A DNA stretch of 64,000 bases from assembly GCA_037179515.1 (NCBI GenBank), contig JAXCGZ010003847.1, forward strand, positions 42,501 to 106,500, written 5' to 3'. The DNA comes from Halocaridina rubra (lineage: Eukaryota; Arthropoda; Malacostraca; Decapoda; Atyidae). Of the stretch, positions 1 to 12,290 are shown piece after piece. The notes beneath the pieces were generated by a model. The model did not search any database. It saw nothing but the letters and a program-made list of their open reading frames with translations, and was not told the origin of the DNA. Numbering within the stretch: position 1 is the first letter of the stretch; every line of letters begins with the position of its first letter. A program made the translations under genes and the position numbers.

Positions 1-377
1 GAGTTAGATGCCCAAAAACCTAAACGTCCTGATGATATATACTTAAGAAAGGCATTAAACTAATATCGCTGCCACTATGTATCATATTTGAAAAGTCACT
101 GGAATCTGGGAATATTCCAAGATGCTGGAAACAAACGAACGTGGTACCTATCTTCAATAAGAGTAGGAGAAGTCCATCTCTAAACAATAGGCCAGTTTCC
201 TTGACAAACAATGTTTGCTAAGTTATGGAGAAACTACAAATAAAATACATCTCTCTTTGCTTCAAATGCTTCAATTTTTTGTCAATGAGACAACATGGCT
301 TCAGAGAAGGCAAATCAACAGTAACAAACTTATTAGAATATTATGATGAAGTAAGCCGGTGTCACGTCTAATATGCT

Positions 378-510
378 CTCCCCTGACTTAGTACTCCCAA
401 GTCGTTTTTATGCGTATAATTTGCACTCCCCAGTCATTATTATACATAAAAATAACACTCCCCAGTGTACATTATATGTGTAATACACACTCCCTCTGAA
501 TAATATGCAC
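378..510 (+). repeat. Left subterminal iterons, 32-bp period
   Basis: CTCCCC-type cores at 378, 394, 426, 458 and 490 each precede an AT-rich stretch containing a TTATA-like core. The arrangement resembles subterminal transposase-binding repeats, but binding is inference. Confidence 0.65.
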
Positions 511-816
511 TTCCTCCCTGTGTTTCGAAAGAGTACGAGCCAATAGTCTGAGCTATTATGATTGAAACGTTTTCAATATGATTATAAGTTAAAGTCGACT
601 CCTGCCAGCACTAGCTGCGGTCAGTGCAGCAGGCCATATCGCTGAGTGCACTCCTCTCACTCTGGCCTAGTTCCAGCTGCCATGGATTTACACTACAGCA
701 AGCACTATGCATTTCAAGATATTTTTACCTTCATAAGCAGCCATGCATATCTCGATGGTTTACTTGATAAAGGGAAAAAAAAAGCTAATTTTCGACGTGT
801 TTGTAAACCAGGCAAG

Positions 817-836
817 TTAGGTTAGGTTAGATTAGG
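817..836 (+). repeat. Short TTAGG tract
   Basis: Three TTAGG units, one boundary altered to TTAGA, occur inside the DNA element. This is the arthropod telomere unit, but the tract is far too short to be a telomere. Confidence 0.5.
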
Positions 837-921
837 CAGAGTGCAAAACAAACAATAACAGTGTAATAATTATAATAGTGTTATAATGTTATAATCTTAG
901 TAGTTCTTTTGTATGGATCTA

Positions 922-928
<7 letters not shown>

Positions 929-967
<39 letters not shown>
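929..967 (+). repeat. Poly-T tract
   Basis: About 39 consecutive T lie inside the DNA element; it could be a remnant of a minus-strand poly-A tail or simple slippage. Confidence 0.8.
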
Positions 968-969
<2 letters not shown>

Positions 970-1390
970 GAATTATCAATAACAGATATTATCAATAAAA
1001 GTAGCCCTGCTCCACACACTAGCCTGGTTGTTTAACATGTAAATATATTTTTTATAACTTATAGCTTGTAATATGAAATAGTTGACTGTATGTAATGGTG
1101 GTATAGTTACGTATTATGAATACAAAATATGATAATGCACTGGCAAAATACAAAGCAAATTACAGTAACAGTCTAATAATTGTTTAATTACTCTGTAGTT
1201 CTTTTGTTAGGATTTATCAATTCATTTTTAGGATTTATCAATAAGAAAAATATCAATAGGAGTACCTCTATTTCACACACGGTCCTGACTGTTTTAAATG
1301 TAAATATTTTCATATTTCTACAATATAAAAGGTTTGTTAATAAAATATATAAGAAATATTTACATATTTTTACTACCCACGACGTTGGCC

Positions 1391-1500
1391 GGGGGAGTGC
1401 AAATAATTCAAGGGGTGCTAAATTTTTTTTATAAAAATTACTGGGGGAGTGGAAATTATATGTATAATATTGACTGGGGAATACAATATCTGAGGGAATC
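1391..1500 (-). repeat. Right subterminal iterons, inverted
   Basis: Inverted counterparts of the left iterons lie here, with G-run ends about 32 bp apart (1,415, 1,447, 1,479) and a final step of about 16. The stretch 1,441-1,482 read on the minus strand closely matches 424-465. Confidence 0.65.
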
Positions 1501-2682
1501 CTGATTAAATGTTAACCCGGATCTTACACGAAAGAGAGAGCTAGGCAGATTGCATATCATTACATTTTCAGAGGGTATTTAATACGGGGACACATGGGAG
1601 AAATATTGAGAAGCTGCAATTAATGGCGAGAATAGGTGTAAATATCTTGGAATGGATAAAAGTGTACTAAGAAGGAAGGGAACAGAGGATTAGAGGAAAA
1701 CACTCAGTGTCTGAATAGAGAAGGGTTAGTAGTGGGATTCCACAGGGTTCAGCTAAGGTCCACTTTTGTTCTTTGTAAATGCATATTACCTACCAGAGTC
1801 TGCAAATTCATTCTTGAATATGCTTGCAAATGATGCAAAATTTGTGAAGAAAGTAAAAAACGAGAACAATGGTAGAGATATTCAGGAAAGAGAGAAATAG
1901 TCTCTATGAGTGGTCAGAAATGTGGCTAATGAAATTCATTGCCTCAAAATGTAAGTTAATAAAAAAGAGTACAAGTGCGAGAAAGCTCAAACTTGGATAA
2001 TCAATAGCACAAGAAGAACTTCAAGAGACGGAGAATGAGAGTGATTTATGAGTAAACATACTGGCAGATTTGTCTCCAGAAATCCATATAAATGGCATAC
2101 TAAGGACACCATATGCTTTCTTAGCAAATATAGGGGTAGCCTTATGACACTTGGACAATGAAATGTTCAAAAATATTTATGCAAATCATGTGAGACCAAA
2201 GCTAGAATATGTACCCCCCTTTTGGAATCCACACTTGAAAAAGCATATAAATAAGCTGGAAATAGTTCGAAGATATACTTAGAAACTGTTGCCAGGAATA
2301 GGAAATCTCAGTTATGAGGAGAGGCTGACTGACTTAGACTTACCATCACTCAAAGGTAGAAGAATGGGAAGGATATTGCGATGGTTTTGACAGAGTGGAT
2401 GGGGATCGATATATTGATATGTCTGGCACTAGAACTAAAGGTCATAAAAAATCTTCATTGCAGGATGTAAGGAATTACTTTTTAGTATAAGAAAAGTTGA
2501 TAATTGGAATTCGCTAAGCGAGGAGATAGTTAATGATAACTCAATCCATAGTTTTAAGGACAAGTATGATAAGTATCACCAAGTACAAAAATGGAACCAA
2601 CCAGGAGACGGAAAGTTTCGAGCATGGGGCTCTTTCCTGTAATCACAATTAGGCAATTACACAATAAACTACTGATATGTAC

Positions 2683-3375
<693 letters not shown>

Positions 3376-3832
3376 TCCTGGTCGGTTCCATTTTCGTAAT
3401 TAATGATACTTATCAGTCTTGTCCTTAAAATTATGGATTGAGTTAGCATTAGCTACCTCCTCCCATATTCCTAAAAAAAGATGTATATTTCTTGTACAGA
3501 TGTGTTGTTAAATAAAATCCTCCAGTCAATAACTGCAAAAAGCTCATTAATTTTGATGTAATCTCCTTATACATAGTTCCTCTTCACATCCTCATTGCCT
3601 CTAATTTTAGGTAGAACATCTTTGATGATATATTCCATCAAAATGATTAGTAAGTTGGCCATAGCACCAGCCACCCATTGAAAGACTACGACTGAAGGTA
3701 TTAGAATGCAACTAGGACTGGTCCAGACAGTTCCAGGTTGAGTCTTCCTTCAGGACGGTTCTTTCCTCATGCCTACATCGACACTGAATATTTTGGCATA
3801 TTCATTACACATCTCTTGCTATTCCATTACAT

Positions 3833-4790
3833 TTGACAAATCACAACATTCCCCCACATCTATCACTTTTACTTTCTTTTTCCTCACATTTGTTATTATT
3901 TACGGAAGGTTCACAACTGATGGCCCCCAGTACCCGACATAGAGGGGTGCAAAGAATCTCCGGGGATCATGTTAACTCCACTATTGGCTTGAGGGCAGAC
4001 ACGCCTGGTGGTAGTAATGGTTCTGCTCTTAACCTTGCACCTCCCAATAGATCTGTTTCTTTCACTCTTCACTATTCTAACATTCGTGGGCTGAACTCTA
4101 ATCTTTCATCTGTGGAGCAGCACTTGGGCACTTTCCTCCCTAACCTCCTCCTCCTATCTGAAACCCAGCTGTCTATACATGCTTCTATTGACCCATTCCA
4201 AATCTCTCAATATAATCTGTATACTCGTTTCCGTTCCAAAGGTGGGGTCTCTGCATACTGCAACACTAACATTCCGCTTTGAGGCTCATGGGCCTTGAAT
4301 TTCCTGACTTTGATGTTCTCTGGCTCAAATTCTATCTCTCCACTACCACTATCTTCCTTTGCTTCTGCTACTGTTCTCCAAACTCCACCGAGTTTGTGTC
4401 TTTCTTTGAATAGCTACCCTCGTGCCATGAGTCCTTGCTATCTTCTCACCCACATGTCAAAGTTCTCTACATTGGAGACTTCAATGTACACCACAGTGAA
4501 TGGCTTCATTCTTCTCACACTGATGTGGGAGGAAGCGAGGCCCTTGCTTTCTCTATTACTCATGATCTGGAGCAAATTATCAAACATCCTACGCGTTCCT
4601 GATCGTCACGAACATGCAGCAAACACTCTTGACCTATTTTTTACTTCTAACCCTTCACACTACTCTTAATCTGTGCTTTCCCCTCTTGGTAAATCTGACC
4701 ACTCTATGATCTCAGTCTCTTCCATTTTCGCTCCCACTCAGCGCCGCCTTTGGAACTTCGAGCGTACCCGACATGAAAATTTGCATAACT
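3833..4790 (+). pseudogene. AP-endonuclease region of the Jockey-like LINE
   Basis: The reading shows the typical endonuclease order: YSNIRGLNSNL at the start, LLLLSETQLS (catalytic Glu box), RSKGGVSAY, then in a shifted frame IGDFNVHHSEW, NTLDLFFTSNP and GKSDHSMISV (catalytic Asp-His box). A stop at 4,280 and at least two frame changes (near 4,400 and 4,560) break it. The protein would nick target DNA for target-primed reverse transcription. Confidence 0.75.
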
Positions 4791-5153
4791 TTCTCTTTGA
4801 CTTCTCATGCCTGCTCCATGGCTATCCAGACTAGGAATCAGGCACACCGATCTTACCTAGCCTCTCCTTCTGATTTAACTGGCTCTGCTTTTATTATAGC
4901 TAGGAATCGCTGTACTGCTCAGATTCGAAGGTCTACGGCTTCCTTTATAATAAGGAGAGTTGATGACCTTAACTCCTCTCCCACTGACAAATGTTTCTGG
5001 TCCTTAGCCAAAAACCTCTCCTAAAACTTCTGTAACTCAAGCTTCCCCCTCTCATTCGTTCTGATGGTTCTATAGCTTGCTCTCCCACTGACAAAGCCTC
5101 TCTCTTAGGCTCTCATTTTTCTGCTGACTCTTCTATCAACGATTCCAGCGCAT
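4791..5153 (+). pseudogene. Endonuclease-RT linker of the Jockey-like LINE
   Basis: Broken readings include NQAHRSYLASPSDL, RSTASFIIRRVDDL and CFWSLAKNLS, the linker pattern seen between endonuclease and reverse transcriptase in this LINE type. The reading reaches SADSSINDSS at about 5,145, where a second 3' fragment of the same family begins. Confidence 0.6.
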
Positions 5154-5770
5154 ATCCGCCCCTGCTTAAAATACTGCTCACACATCTGGGGTGCTTCTTC
5201 CTTCACTTATCTTCTTGATAGGGTTAAATCAAAGGCATTCAGACTCATTAATGATCCTTCTCTTACTTCTTACCTGGATTCTCTCTCTCTTCCCCATAAG
5301 GTATCTTCCCTTTCACTTTTCAATGCCACTACTCCCATCGCTGCTCTGATGAGTTAACGAGTTGCAACCCTCCTCCACTGCCGAGGCCGCGTAACACTCG
5401 CCAAGCAGCCTCATTTCACAGGTACTGTGTGGAGATTTGTACTCGCGGATTGGCTTCTTCCCATCTACCTCCAGACTCTGGAACTCTCTTCCTCCTTCTG
5501 TCTTTCCTAATTCTTATGGCCTTTCATCCTTCAAAAAGCAGATCTATTGTCATCTCAGAGCCTAGTCCTCCATATTTCTGGGTCCTCTGTACTTTGACTG
5601 TTTTTTTCTGTCTGTCGTTTTCCTCTATGTGACATTACCTCATCTCTGCCTTGCCCTTAACCTTTTTCTTTTTCTTTGTCTTGGTATTTTCTCGTGCCCG
5701 GGCCTTTATTGATGAGGGCACTTTCTGCTTGTCCCGGTGTCACACTCTTAAAAAAATAAAAAACTGTTCC
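5154..5770 (+). mobile_element. Nested 3' fragment of the same Jockey-like family
   Basis: This stretch repeats 6,905-7,545: the CSHIWGASSFTY C-terminal box, then the same 3' UTR with GCCCGGGCCTTTATT and GTGTCACACTCTTAAA, ending in an A-rich tail at about 5,750-5,766. It sits between the linker and the reverse transcriptase of the larger copy, so it looks like a 5'-truncated insertion into a relative. Target duplications are not clear. Confidence 0.75.
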
Positions 5771-5795
5771 TCAGTCTTTTCCCCTCTCTAACCCT

Positions 5796-7343
5796 ATGCC
5801 CTCCCTTATCCTTTCTTCTCACAAAGTTCATAAGGTTCTTTGCTTGCTAAAGACGAACAAGGCATCTGGTCCCGATGGTATCCCTGCAAGGTTCCTTAAG
5901 GAATTTACAGATGAACTGGCTCCCGTGCTTTGCCATCTTTTTCGCCTCATTCTGTCAACTAGTATCTATCCTTCATCTTGGAAGCATGCTCTAGTTCAAC
6001 CTGTTCCTAAGAAGGGTGACCGCTTTATTCCTTCTAACTACCGACCTATTGCCCTAACCTCCTCTATTGCTAAAGTTTCCGAAACTTTGCTCAATGCTCA
6101 CTTCTTGATATGCCTTGAGTCTAACTCACTTATCTCCGATCACCAGTACGGCTTCTGCAAGGCAAGATCCACTGGTGATCTCCTGTCCTATCTTACTCAT
6201 GTATGGTCATCTTCTCTGAGGAACTATGGGGAATCCTTTGCCGTCACCCTTGATATCTCTAAGGCTTTTGACAGAGTCTGGGACAAGGCTCTGTTGGCCA
6301 AACTCCCTGCCTATGGCTTTACCATTTCTTTCTGTTCTCCGATTTCCAGCTTTCTTACTAACAGTTCTATATCTGTAATTGTTGACGGCGCGACATCTAG
6401 CCCTTTCTCTGTTACCAGTGGTGTTCCATAGGGCTCCGTTCTTTCACCTACTCTCTTCCTTCTCCTCATCAATGATCTTCTACAATCCCCATCTTCCTCT
6501 CTTCTTCATGCCTTTGCTGATGATGCTACCTTTCACTTTTCCTCTGCTATTTCTTCACAACCTTCATCTGTTACTCGTAATCACTCTCGTATCACTCTTT
6601 CTTCTACTCTTAACTCCAATTTGCAGAGAGTATCTGAGTGGGGTACTCAAAATTAAGTTAAATTCAATGCCTCCAAGACATAGTTTCTGGCTATCTCTTT
6701 ATCTTCTCCTCCTGATAACCCTATTGTCTTCGAAACTAATGAAATTTACCCTCTCAACTCTATCAACATATTAGGAATCCATATAGCCTCTAACTTGTCT
6801 TGGAGGAATCACATAAACCAAATTTCTAAATCTTCATCCAAAATATTGTAAGTTTTGATTCGTTTTCGTCATTACTTTTCCTCTTTGCAATTACTAAAAA
6901 TTTACAAAGGTCTTATCCTCCCCTGCTTAGAATACTGCTCACACATCTGGGGTGCTTCTTCATTTACTTATCATCTTGATAGTGTTGAATCTAAGGCAGT
7001 CAGACTCATTAAAGATCCTTCTCTTACTTCTAACCCTGATTCTCTCTCTCTTCACCGTAAGGTATCTTCCCTTTCGCTTTTCTATCGCCACTACTTCCAT
7101 CGCTTCTCTGATGAGTTGGCGAGTTGCATCCCTCCTCCACTGCTGAGGCCGCGTAACACTCGCCAAGCAGCCTCATCTCACAGGTACTGTGTGAAGATTT
7201 GTAGCTCGCGGATTGGTCGGTGCAGCGACTGCTTCTTTCAATCTACCTCCAGACTCTGGAACTCTCTTCCTCTTTCTGTCTTTCCTAATTCTTATGACCT
7301 TTCATCCTTCAAAAAGCAGATCTATCATCATCTCAGAGCCTAG
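5796..7343 (+). pseudogene. Reverse transcriptase and C-terminal region of the Jockey-like LINE
   Basis: The first open stretch (5,796-6,431) has KASGPDGIPARF, VPKKGDR, NYRPIALTSS, HQYGFCKARST and DISKAFDRVWD (motif A). A stop in the GVP-GSV box (6,429-6,431, CAG to TAG) and a frame change follow. The motif C segment HAFADDATF is at about 6,509-6,535. The C-terminal reading (6,855-7,343) has LEYCSHIWGA and TSRLWNSLPLSVF. The catalytic Asp pair is intact but the frame is not. Confidence 0.8.
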
Positions 7344-9278
7344 TCCTCCATATCTCTGGGTCCTCTGTACTTTAACTATCTTTTCTCTGTTTGTTGTTTT
7401 CCTTTGTGTGATATTACCTCATCTCTGCCTTGCCTTAACCTTTTTCTTTTCCTTCGTCTTGGCATTTTCTCGTGCCCGGGCCTTTATTAATGAGGTCAGT
7501 TTCTGCCTATCCCAGTGTCACACTCTTAAACAAAAGAAAAAAGAAAACACACAGGGGTCACTCTCTCCAATTGAGGGTTCATACTCAATTTTTCAATATC
7601 CAACAGATTATCTGTGAATACTAGATCGAGCAGTGATGGCTCATCCCCACCCTTGGTCCTCGCTGATTCCAGTACATGTTGATGTAGGAAATTCTCTTGA
7701 ACACAATTTAGGAATCTTGCCCTAAATGAGCCCTCTCCACTGTGTGGGTCAATATTTATCCAATCTATTTATCTGTGATTAAAATCTCCCATAATCAAAA
7801 TTCTACATTTCCTCTTCTGTACAATGCTAACAACTGAGTGTATTGCTTCGAAAGTACCTATATGACTTTCCTGATAAGCTTCTAGTCTATGTTGGTTCTT
7901 TGGTGTGTTATATACAATAGTTATTATAATGCTCTCTGACCTGGCATTTATGTGAGCAAAGAGTAATTCCTTGAACTCACTTTCTTTAGCAAAGTTTATT
8001 TCTTCAACCTGAAATCGTTCACTTATGAGCAGTGTTATCCCTCCACCATTCCTCTCAGATCTTTCAACCCTTAATCTTCTGAAGCCCTTAGGAAAAACTG
8101 TGACACTGTTTATATCCTCTTCTTTACTTAATCTCTTTAACCACTACTATATCTGCCTTTCTGTTGTGAATCCTATCCTTTAATTCTACTGCCTTACCAG
8201 CTATCCCATCAGCATTTATGTAAGCAATCTTGATGAGGCTGCATCCCCTGATCTTCCTTCATTATCTTCTTTATCTCTCCTTTGGCTGGAAGAGCTCTGA
8301 AGTGAATTTTTTTCTTCTCTTCTTCATTTCTTTCGTAATTTAACCTTCTAGCCTCTTGAAACAAGTTTTTTATCCTTTCCATCTCTTTCTGTGTTCTGTA
8401 TGGGCTAATGAACACTTTCAAATTCTTGAAAGTCTTTTAGTTTTTTTTTCATCAATATTTCACTACATGTGTCCCCTCTCTCAAAGGTTACTTTCATTGG
8501 TCTTGTATTTCCCCCCCTAGAATATATACCAAGTTGCTGAATGCTTACAATATTCTTCAGACCACATACTACTCCAAGCTTCCTTATCAGGTCTAAAACC
8601 CCAGCTTTAGTTTGTTTCTCTCCCCTGTTGACTTCTTGAATTCACTTATGCCTGAGATTACTACTGTCTTCTCTTTACCAAGTGCCTGTTTAATAAGTGG
8701 ATTAGCCCTTTCCATAGCAATATCTTTAATTTTTTATAACACTGTTCTTTATAGTCAACCGTATGTACGTTTTCCTGTGTCACCACCCTCATAGCCTCTT
8801 TTACTGCTACATTCCTCTTTACTGCATCTGCAAAGGAAGTCTTCATGGGATCATGTTCTGTATTTAGCTCCTGAAACACTTTTCTAAATTGTTCAATGCT
8901 TTCCTTTATCTGGACATTCCAAGCTGCAATCTCGTCTCTCTCAGCAGAGAGCAGTGAACAAACATTTAATATATTTAGGTTATCATTCAGCTATTTGTTG
9001 TTATCTACTTGTTTAGGAATTCTGGTTTCTAGTTCACTCTTTTCCCATTCCAGCATCTTTATTCTTTCTTCTAGTTCTTTCCTGTCTTGCCCTTGTGCCT
9101 TATTTGCTTCTTCCAAAGATCCTATTACCTCTCTTAAGTGTTTCATTCTCTTTCATTTCGTTATCAATATTCCGAATTTTATTATCCAGGTTTATTACAA
9201 GGGTCTCATGTTCCCTGACTTTTTGTTTCAGGCTTCTAAGAGCTAATCCCCCTCCTACAACCCCCGGAGGTCCTCTAC

Positions 9279-10106
9279 ACCTGTGTTTACCTGATTGTGC
9301 TTATGGGCAAGAGCCCCATGCTTGCAACTCCCCGTCTCCTTGTCGGTTCCATTATTGTACTTTGTGATACTTATCAAACTTGTTCTTAAAACTATGAATT
9401 GAGTTAGCATTAACTACCTTCTCACTTATCAAACTCCAAAAATCAACTCCTATTACACTAAAAAGGTACTTCCTTACATCCTGCAAAGAAGTTTACTTAC
9501 AAAGTTTCAAACTATGACCTCTAGTTCTAGTGCCAGCCATATCAAAGTATTGCTCCCTATCCACTCTGTCATAACCATGGAGGAAATTAAAAACAGTCAC
9601 TATTTCCCCCCTTATTCTCCTAGCTTCGAATGATGGTAAGTCTAATTTAATCAGCCTCTCCTCATAACTGAAATTGCGTATTTCTGGCACCAGTTTCGTG
9701 GCATGTCTCTGAAACATTTTCAGCTTAACTATGTGCTTTTTCAAGTGTAGATTCCAAAAGGAGGGGTGCATATTTAAGCTTTGGCCTCACATAGGTTACA
9801 TAAACATTTCCGAACATTTCCTTGTCCATGTGCCTGAAAGATACCCTTATATTTGCTAAGAGATCATATGCTGCCCTTACTATGCCATATCTATGCATTT
9901 ATGGGGTCAAATCTGCCAATATGTTTACATCTAGATCTCTCTCATTCTCTGTCTATTGAAGTACTGCTCCCGCTATTAGGTATTCAAGATTGGACCTTCT
10001 TGCAATTGTACCCATTCTCATTACCTTACATTTAGAAGTATTGAATTTCATTAGCCACTTTTCTGACCACTCATGGAGACTATCTAGGTCTTCCTGAAGT
10101 TCTCTC
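9279..10106 (-). mobile_element. CR1-like LINE copy c3, 3' half
   Basis: From 3' to 5' on the plus strand this holds a diverged 3' tail (GTTTACCTGATTGTG), the C-terminal RT reading (9,493-9,771, HGYDRVDREQYFDMAG), and sequence up to the FNTSKCKV region. The 5' end at TTCTCTCTGTG adjoins the tail of c4. It carries the TCTATTGAAG variant (a TAG codon in ORF2) also seen in c6, c11, c14 and c16. Confidence 0.85.
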
Positions 10107-10462
10107 TGTGTAAATACCTAATTGTAATTACCTATTTGTGTTTACGGGAAAGAGCCCCAATCTCGTAACTTCCTGTCTCCTGGTCGGGTCCATTTTGTTT
10201 TTTAATGATACTTATCAAAACCTGTCCTTAAAAGTATGAATTGAGTTAGCATTAACTGCCTCCCCGCTTAGCGAATTCCAATTATCAACTACTCTTGCAC
10301 TAAAGAAAAAAAAAAGTGCTTCCTTGCATCCTGCAAAGAAGTTGTCTTAAAAAGCTTCAAATTATGACCCCCTAGTTCTAGTGCCAACCGTATTAAAATA
10401 TCGATCACTATCCACTCTGTCATAACCATGAAGGAATCTAAAAACCGTCACCATATCCCCCT
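10107..10462 (-). mobile_element. CR1-like LINE copy c4, 3' end
   Basis: Two diverged tail units (TACCTAATTGTAATTACC), the 3' UTR and about 270 bp of degraded C-terminal reading are present. It is truncated in the CATATCCCCC block, directly against the TGTGTGATTACC tail of c5. Confidence 0.85.
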
Positions 10463-10988
10463 TGTGTGATTACCTAATGGTGCTGACCTAATTGTGTTTA
10501 CGGGAAAGAGCCCAAAGCTCGTATCTTCCCGTCTCCTCATCGGTTCCATTTTATACTTAGTGATACTTATCATACCTGTCCTTAAAACTATGGATTGAGA
10601 TAGCATTAACTACCTCCTCGCTTAGCCAATTCCAATTATCAACTACTCTTACACTGAAAAAGTATTTTCTTACATCCTGCAAAGAAGTTTTCTTACGAAG
10701 CTTCAAACTATGACCTCTAGTTCTAGAGCCAGCCATATCAAAATATCGATCCCTATCCACTCTATCATAACCATGAAGGAATTTAAAGACTGTCACCATA
10801 TCCCCCCTCACTCTTCTAGCTTCGAGTGATGGTAAGTCTAATTCCCTCACCCTCTCATCATAACTGAGATTGCATATTTCTTGCACCAGTTTCGTGGCAT
10901 GTCTTTGAACTTTTTCAAGCTTAGCTATGTGCTTTTTCAAGTGCGGATTCCAAAAGGGGGCTGCATATTCGAGTTTTGGCCTCACATA
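10463..10988 (-). mobile_element. CR1-like LINE copy c5, 3' end
   Basis: The open C-terminal reading 10,557-10,985 ends in SFKDRYDKYH and is nearly identical to c1. The 5' truncation at CCTCACATAG runs into TGTATGTGTGTGTGTGTC, a GT-rich stretch such as separates other copies. Confidence 0.9.
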
Positions 10989-11139
10989 GTGTATGTGTGT
11001 GTGTGTGTCAGTATGTGCACATCTGTGTATCTATCTACTTTGATAAAAAAAATATATTTACTAGTAGCTCTACGTCCCAGACACTTATATTATTTCTCAA
11101 TACTATAAATTCATATAGATCTTACAGTCTCTTCACAAA
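10989..11139. other. Unassigned AT-rich spacer with short GT tract
   Basis: A GT tract (about 10,990-11,010) is followed by AT-rich sequence. A weak resemblance to the CR1-like GCGAATTCCAATTATC block near 11,138 may be chance. No gene is seen. Confidence 0.4.
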
Positions 11140-11625
11140 GCGAGTTCCAATTATCTGCATCAGTAGCCTATTAGATACGATATTTGCAGTATTTCAACCA
11201 AGCTTTGCAGTTGCAAAGGAAAAAGTAATGTCATTGTTGCTCCTGAATCCATCCTTCTCAAAGATACTTACACGTTTGTGTGGATTTTCTTCAAATTTGC
11301 ACGGAACAAAACTCATTGTTTGGGGGGAGACTTTATTGTATTTGTTGGCAGTTTGTGTGTTTTTTTATATTATTGTAGTTTCCGCTTTAGCTGGTCTATA
11401 AATACGTTTATTGCCTTGAAAAAGAAAGTTTTATCAGCGCAAACGATTCTTCAAATTCCCTGGTTATAAATCTCTTGGGCTCTGGGCTTGGTATTTCTTC
11501 ATACTCTTCAACCATCTGCTTCTCCAGTTGAATGAGGTTCTCAGCAGATAACTCCTTTCCACGAGATTCCAGCCAGGGACCGACCTTAAGCCAAATGGAC
11601 CAATTGCTCCTAAGCCCCACGCCTA

Positions 11626-11714
11626 AATACAATTCAAAAATGGAGCTGCCTCGTGTGTGCCAGTAGGCATGTTGCAGTGTCCTCTATTCTTATGTTCTTA
11701 TGTTCTTATGTTCT
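11626..11714 (+). mobile_element. LINE 3' terminus with (TTCTTATG)n tail
   Basis: A block from AATACAATTCAAAAATGG through GCATGTTGCAGTGTCCTC ends in about three TTCTTATG units. The same block occurs inverted at 23,577-23,649. Short octamer tails are typical of CR1-group LINEs; the parent family is not otherwise present here. Confidence 0.65.
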
Positions 11715-12290
11715 AAGTGGGCCCCTCGCTAGAGTGTAATGTAATCTCGGCTTGTCAAGTATATACAACAACACATTGCATTATATCTGTAACACCACAT
11801 TTCAAGTTTTACGGAGAACTGCAGTGACTATAATTTTTTTTAAATATATTTACAAAGTCGGTAGGGTTTAAGTTTAGACATTTTTTTTCTGTAGATGAAT
11901 TGAATAATATGCTAACTACAGAACATCACTAAACTACATTTTCTGGAAAAAAAAAATAAAGAGACAAATATATAAACGTGTAACATCTTTTAAGTATCTA
12001 TAAACCTATAGTATATTCTTTTAAGAGTAATATAATACATCTTTATGCTCATGCACATCTCTGTTACAAAATATATAGTAGGCCTATATTTACAATTAAG
12101 TACTTAACTTTTACAAATGGGGTCGGAAACAGGGGTTAATAATCCCAAATGGTGTAAAGTTTGAGTTTTGGCAATACATGCGACTTGAGGGCCTCATTTT
12201 CCTCAAGTTTACTCAGCATTGTTATAAATGTTTTCCATTCTACCACAGAGATATAAAGTCTATAATATAATTTTTATTTTTGTAATTTTA
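11715..12290. other. AT-rich interior of the hAT-like element
   Basis: No reading frame of note, RNA gene or repeat family was recognised in this stretch. Confidence 0.5.

Larger units (their letters stand above)
360..1516. mobile_element. Non-autonomous DNA transposon-like element with mirrored 32-bp iterons
   Basis: The element interrupts the reverse-transcriptase reading of c0 exactly between GTAAGCCGG and ATCTTACACG, and CCGG stands on both sides (356-359 and 1,517-1,520), consistent with a 4-bp target duplication. CTCCC(C) motifs start at 378, 394, 426, 458 and 490, so the spacing is 16, 32, 32, 32. At the other end the inverted motif GGGG(A) ends at about 1,415, 1,447, 1,479 and 1,496, giving the mirrored spacing. 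The outer ends (TGTCACGTCTAAT / ATTAAATGTTAAC) are imperfect inverted repeats. No coding capacity is evident. It holds a poly-T tract at 929-967. The superfamily is not recognised. Confidence 0.7.
1..2664 (+). mobile_element. CR1-like LINE copy c0, plus strand, degenerate, split by a DNA element
   Basis: This is the only plus-strand member of the dominant LINE family. Positions 1-359 translate in broken frames to the reverse-transcriptase stretch from the ATGPDD-like box through RPVSLT to HGFREGRST. The same reading resumes at 1,521 (ILQEREG-like) after an inserted element. It continues through MARIG, SSG-PQGS and a damaged ADD box (about 1,820-1,840, LANDAKF-like) to the C-terminal DKYH and a 3' UTR ending near 2,664 in one or two degenerate ACAATTAGG units. 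Many stops and indels show that it is older than most minus-strand copies. The 5' end lies outside the window. Homology to the other copies is seen directly; the CR1 clade is inferred from the C-terminal motifs. Confidence 0.85.
3642..7551 (+). mobile_element. Jockey-like LINE inserted in c2 (plus strand)
   Basis: This is a nearly complete non-LTR element. It has an untranslated start (3,642-3,830), an AP-endonuclease region (3,833-4,800), a reverse transcriptase (5,796-6,850), a C-terminal region (6,855-7,343) and a 3' UTR ending in an A-rich stretch near 7,545. The flanks are the two halves of CR1-like copy c2, which fixes its borders to within a few bases. The reverse transcriptase has SGVP, GSVLSPTLF and AFADDATF boxes. 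Clade assignment (Jockey superfamily) rests on motif style only and could be another related clade. Many stops and frameshifts; not active. Confidence 0.75.
3376..9278 (-). mobile_element. CR1-like LINE copy c2, composite, split by a Jockey-like LINE
   Basis: From 3,376 to 3,462 there is only the 3' UTR and last codons. A deletion joins this to the endonuclease-reverse transcriptase linker (3,463-3,641). After the inserted element, 7,552-9,278 resumes within the endonuclease (match to 20,338 onward), then the ORF2 start and ORF1. ORF1 pieces include a coiled coil (about 8,900-9,240) and a segment around 8,661-8,879 (MKTSFADAVKRNVAVKEAM). Stops and frameshifts are frequent. The right end abuts the 3' tail of c3. 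Confidence 0.8.

Noticed and set aside
817..836. Telomere or telomere-targeted insertion site
   Set aside because: Only about three TTAGG units inside a DNA element; too short to support either.
1180..1434. 84-codon plus-strand frame inside the DNA element
   Set aside because: AT-rich composition, no recognisable domain, and it overlaps the inverted iterons; not convincing as a transposase.
10989..11401. Plus-strand frames after c5
   Set aside because: They start in a GT tract and run antisense to the TIGD relic; no independent support.
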